24,802 bases of DNA from Actinomycetota bacterium (GTDB lineage Bacteria; Actinomycetota; Acidimicrobiia; Acidimicrobiales; Poriferisodalaceae), in the NCBI GenBank assembly GCA_013151655.1, contig JAADHX010000405.1, positions 1 through 24,802 of the forward strand. Direction: 5' to 3'. A model generated the notes under the pieces. It had not been told where the DNA came from. It saw only the letters and a list, made by a program, of their open reading frames with translations, and made no database searches. Position numbers and translations under genes: made by a program. The first letter of the stretch is position 1; the number at the start of each line of letters is the position of its first letter. Below, piece by piece: positions 22,546-24,802 of this stretch.

Positions 22546-22937
22546 TAGCGGCGCGTGTCGCGTTCGGCGGCTTCCCAGACAACAACAGCCTGCTGTAGCG
22601 GCACAAGGTCGCGTCGATGCTCGCGGTGCGCGGCTTCGATGGCCGAATTGGCCTGTTGTTTGATCTTGGTGATCTCGGACCGAAGTTGTTTGTTCTCGGC
22701 CTCGAGTTCGAGAATTCGTTTCACACCGACGAGGTTCATTCCATCGGTTGTGAGTTCTTGGATCCGTTGGAGCAAGGTGATGTCACGGTCGCTGTACCTG
22801 CGACTGCCGCCGGGTGTTCTAGCTGGAGCGACAAGCCCTTTTCGCTCGTAGATACGAAGAGTCTGCGCGTGCACTCCAGCAAGCTCGGCGGCAACGGAGA
22901 TGACATACACCGCTCTGGTCTGGTCGTTGGTAACCAT
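22545..22937 (-). CDS. hspR: MerR-family heat-shock repressor HspR
   Basis: The 130 residues begin with a MerR winged helix: 'YVISVAAELAGVHAQTLRIYERKGLVAPARTPGGSRRYSDRDI' spans about 11-53. A coiled coil (about 75-105) follows. HspR in actinobacteria represses the dnaK operon by binding HAIR elements with DnaK as co-repressor. Its place after dnaK-grpE-dnaJ fits that autoregulatory circuit; the HAIR site would lie outside the window, upstream of dnaK. AGGAGG lies about six bases before the ATG. The gene starts 44 bases after dnaJ. Confidence 0.92.
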   Translation of the reverse strand: MVTNDQTRAVYVISVAAELAGVHAQTLRIYERKGLVAPARTPGGSRRYSDRDITLLQRIQELTTDGMNLVGVKRILELEAENKQLRSEITKIKQQANSAIEAAHREHRRDLVPLQQAVVVWEAAERDTRR

Positions 22938-22981
22938 CTGTTGCCTCCTTAGTCGAGGATTGGCTCGGGCTTGTACTGGAG

Positions 22982-23935
22982 CTACGGCGCTTCGGACGAC
23001 TCGCGAGGTGACCAGTCGGTTACCTTGGCGAGTGCTTCTATAGCTTCGCGCTCTTTCTTACTGAGTTGCTGGGGAACAACAACATCGATGGTGACAAGCA
23101 GATCGCCTTTGCCCTTGCGAGTCTCGACACCACGGCCGCGAACTCTGAATGTCTTGCCAGGCCGGGTGCCTGCTGGCACTTTCACTGACACTGTCGAATC
23201 GTCGAGCGTCGGGACCTTGACGGTGACGCCAAGGGCCGCTTCTGGGAACGTAACCGGAACTGAGATGGTGAGGTCGCGACCTTTACGGCCAAACATTTCG
23301 TGTGGTTGCACGTCGACGACAACGTAAAGGTCGCCGGGTTCGCCACCGCTTCGACCAGCACCACCCTTGCCGCGAAGTCTGATGCGTTGACCATCGTCGA
23401 CTCCGGTGGGGATGCGAACGTTGACTTCGCGGGTGCGTCGCTCGATGCCTGTCGCAGTTGGCACATCCGAAGTGAGGTGCACGGTGGTGGTTACGCCATT
23501 GACAGCTTCGAGAAATCCGAGATGTAGGCGGGCTTCTTGGTCGACACCGCGGATACCTGGGTTGCGACCGCCGGTACCGCCTCGGCGGCCAAAGAGACCT
23601 CCGAAAAGGTCGCCGAGGCCGCCCATGTCGGACATGTCGTCGAAACGTACGTCGTAGTTGGACTGGCCGCCAGCGAACGGGCCACCGGAGAAACCGGATG
23701 CCGCGGGACCTAAACGGCGGGCCTCGTCGTATTCCTTGCGGGTGTCGTCGTCGCCAAGTACTCCGTAGGCGGCCGAGATCTCCTTGAATTTGGAATCGTC
23801 GCCGCCTGTGGAGTCTGGATGATGGGTACGAGCAAGCTTTCTGTAGGCCTTGGTGATTTCCTTGGCTGGGGCCCCAGGTTTCACTCCGAGGGTTGCGTAG
23901 TAGTCCTTGTCGAACCATTCACGTTGCATTGTCAT
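22982..23935 (-). CDS. dnaJ: DnaJ co-chaperone without zinc finger (class B-like)
   Basis: This is a 317-residue J-domain protein. The J domain (about 10-75) has the 'HHPDS' motif that stimulates DnaK ATPase, followed by a Gly/Phe-rich linker ('GGLGDLFGGLFGRRGG'). Two beta-barrel substrate domains come next ('GVDQEARLHLGFLEAVNGV' to 'VKVPAGTRPGKTFRVRGRGV'). The four CxxCxGxG repeats of canonical DnaJ are absent; there is no Cys pair at all, so this is a CbpA/DnaJB layout. AGGAGG is placed six bases before this ATG, favouring it over the ATG two codons later. It follows grpE by 48 bases in the dnaK operon. Confidence 0.93.
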   Translation of the reverse strand: MTMQREWFDKDYYATLGVKPGAPAKEITKAYRKLARTHHPDSTGGDDSKFKEISAAYGVLGDDDTRKEYDEARRLGPAASGFSGGPFAGGQSNYDVRFDDMSDMGGLGDLFGGLFGRRGGTGGRNPGIRGVDQEARLHLGFLEAVNGVTTTVHLTSDVPTATGIERRTREVNVRIPTGVDDGQRIRLRGKGGAGRSGGEPGDLYVVVDVQPHEMFGRKGRDLTISVPVTFPEAALGVTVKVPTLDDSTVSVKVPAGTRPGKTFRVRGRGVETRKGKGDLLVTIDVVVPQQLSKKEREAIEALAKVTDWSPRESSEAP

Positions 23936-23983
23936 CTCGTACCTCCTCCCTCGGTTGTTTCAGCGTCGTTTGTTTCTGGCTGG

Positions 23984-24568
23984 TCACCCGGCGACTTTGA
24001 CCATCGCGGCTCGAAGAACTCTGCCCTTCCAGACATATCCAATTCGTAGCTCTTCGCTGACTGTCGGTTCGGCGGTGCCTGCTTCGTGCATCACTGCTTC
24101 GTGCAAATTCGGGTCGAACGGCGAGCCCACGGCAACAATACGCTCGAGGCCTTCACGTTCGAGAACTGCGCTCAGCTGGTTTCTGATGGCACCAGCAGAC
24201 TCGTCGCCATGAGCAATGGCGGCGTCGCATGCATCGAGCACCGGCAACAGTGCTTCGGCCAGACGGCCGAGACCAGACTCGACCCGAGCTGCCGATTCGG
24301 CAACCGAGCGCTTGCGAAAGTTGTCGAAGTCGGCTTGAAGTCTCTGCGCGGTGGCAACGTATTCGTCACGTTCGACGATTGTCGACTCGAGCAACGTCAC
24401 AAGGTCTTCGACGGTCATGTCGGCAACCGACTGAGTGGGCTCGCCGGGCGGGCCTTCGGCCGCGGGTTGTGCACCCGAACCTTCGCCAACCCGACTAGTT
24501 GGGGCCTGTTCGTTGGCCCCCGCGGCAGCTGGGTTATCGCCAGCTGCCGCGTTGTCGGCATCGGTCAC
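23984..24568 (-). CDS. grpE: Nucleotide exchange factor GrpE
   Basis: The 194-residue protein releases ADP from DnaK. A low-complexity acidic/Ala-rich N-terminus (1-50) is followed by a long helix ('LLESTIVERDEYVATAQRLQADFDNFRKR', about 58-87) and the beta domain with 'GSPFDPNLHEAV' and 'VWKGRVLRAAMVKVA', both conserved in GrpE. The start is GTG and overlaps the dnaK stop by four bases (GTGA). Composition and length are normal for actinobacterial GrpE. Confidence 0.95.
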   Translation of the reverse strand: MTDADNAAAGDNPAAAGANEQAPTSRVGEGSGAQPAAEGPPGEPTQSVADMTVEDLVTLLESTIVERDEYVATAQRLQADFDNFRKRSVAESAARVESGLGRLAEALLPVLDACDAAIAHGDESAGAIRNQLSAVLEREGLERIVAVGSPFDPNLHEAVMHEAGTAEPTVSEELRIGYVWKGRVLRAAMVKVAG

Positions 24569-24802
24569 TGGTCGTCTTCCACAATCTCGGCGTCGACTAC
24601 ATCGTCGTCGTTGTCGCCAGCGGTTTCGCCTTCTGACCCTTCGGCACTCTCCTGCTGGGCCGCAGCCTGTTCGTAGACCTTCTGAAAGAAGGCCTGGCTG
24701 GCCTGGCCGAGAGCTTCGGTCTTTTGTTTGATGGCGTCGAGGTCTTCGCCTTCGAGAATCGCCTTGAGCTCGTTGAGCGCAGCCTCGACCGGCTCTTTGT
24801 CG
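24565..24802 (-). CDS. dnaK: Chaperone DnaK, C-terminal fragment (gene continues past window)
   Basis: Only the last 79 codons are in the window. The helical lid ('AALNELKAILEGEDLDAI', 'ALGQASQAFFQKVYEQAA') and the acidic tail ending 'DDVVDAEIVEDDQ' identify the DnaK C-terminus; 'VVDAEIVED' is the conserved end motif. The N-terminal ATPase and substrate domains, and the promoter with any HAIR element, are beyond the edge. It is the first gene of the chaperone operon and overlaps grpE. Confidence 0.93.
   Translation of the reverse strand, partial: DKEPVEAALNELKAILEGEDLDAIKQKTEALGQASQAFFQKVYEQAAAQQESAEGSEGETAGDNDDDVVDAEIVEDDQ

Noticed and set aside
22938..22981. Possible HAIR element (CTTGAGT-N7-ACTCAAG) near hspR
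   Set aside because: No such inverted repeat is seen here or between the other chaperone genes; it would be expected upstream of dnaK, outside the window.
1..24802. CRISPR arrays, insertion sequences or phage genes
   Set aside because: No regularly spaced repeats, transposase motifs (DDE) or integrase signatures were found on either strand.

Overview
The window looks like a chromosomal piece from a moderately GC-rich actinobacterium, most likely an uncultured Acidimicrobiia-type lineage. This is an inference from gene content: an HspR-type regulator in a dnaK-grpE-dnaJ operon, a zinc-independent L28/L33 pair of the mycobacterial RpmB2/RpmG1 type, PGPGW and DUF983 membrane proteins, many GTG starts, -10 boxes of the form TAGNCT, and secreted proteins with Thr/Pro-rich linkers. 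No phage, insertion sequence or CRISPR array is visible.

Left part (1-4573): a purine salvage and regulation block. A SorC/DeoR-type effector-sensing regulator and a thiolase-like gene lie on the minus strand, joined by an ATGA overlap. The thiolase-like gene runs off the window edge and lacks the usual catalytic Cys. Divergent from them is a nucleoside phosphorylase, then a shrunken ArsR gene with a decayed SRPBCC partner, then an adenine deaminase. A 26-bp perfect palindrome lies between the divergent genes and is the obvious operator candidate.

Middle (4574-13128): a gene-poor 500 bp, a membrane-anchored PQQ-type beta-propeller, rpmB-rpmG, a minus-strand pair (LAATG-tailed surface protein and an alkyltransferase-like repair protein), an MBL-fold hydrolase divergent from that pair, a HelD-like RNA polymerase-associated ATPase, and a secreted Ig/cadherin-like protein one base ahead of an L,D-transpeptidase.

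Right-centre (13129-19421): an SDR oxidoreductase downstream of a frameshifted M1 aminopeptidase lipoprotein, then a PGPGW membrane protein, a TetR regulator, an AlkZ/YcaQ-like DNA glycosylase and a DUF983 protein on the plus strand, followed by tRNA-Asp and tRNA-Phe one base apart with a strong intrinsic terminator. A second frameshifted secreted-protein gene faces them.

Right end (19422-24802): a minus-strand run dnaK (partial)-grpE-dnaJ-hspR-small membrane protein-purA-purB. Several junctions overlap by 1-4 nt, so chaperone genes and the two AMP-forming purine steps are colinear. The dnaJ product lacks the zinc-finger region. Two genes (M1 aminopeptidase and the 18.6-19.2 kb gene) each look one base short, so an assembly or sequencing indel is as likely as real gene decay.
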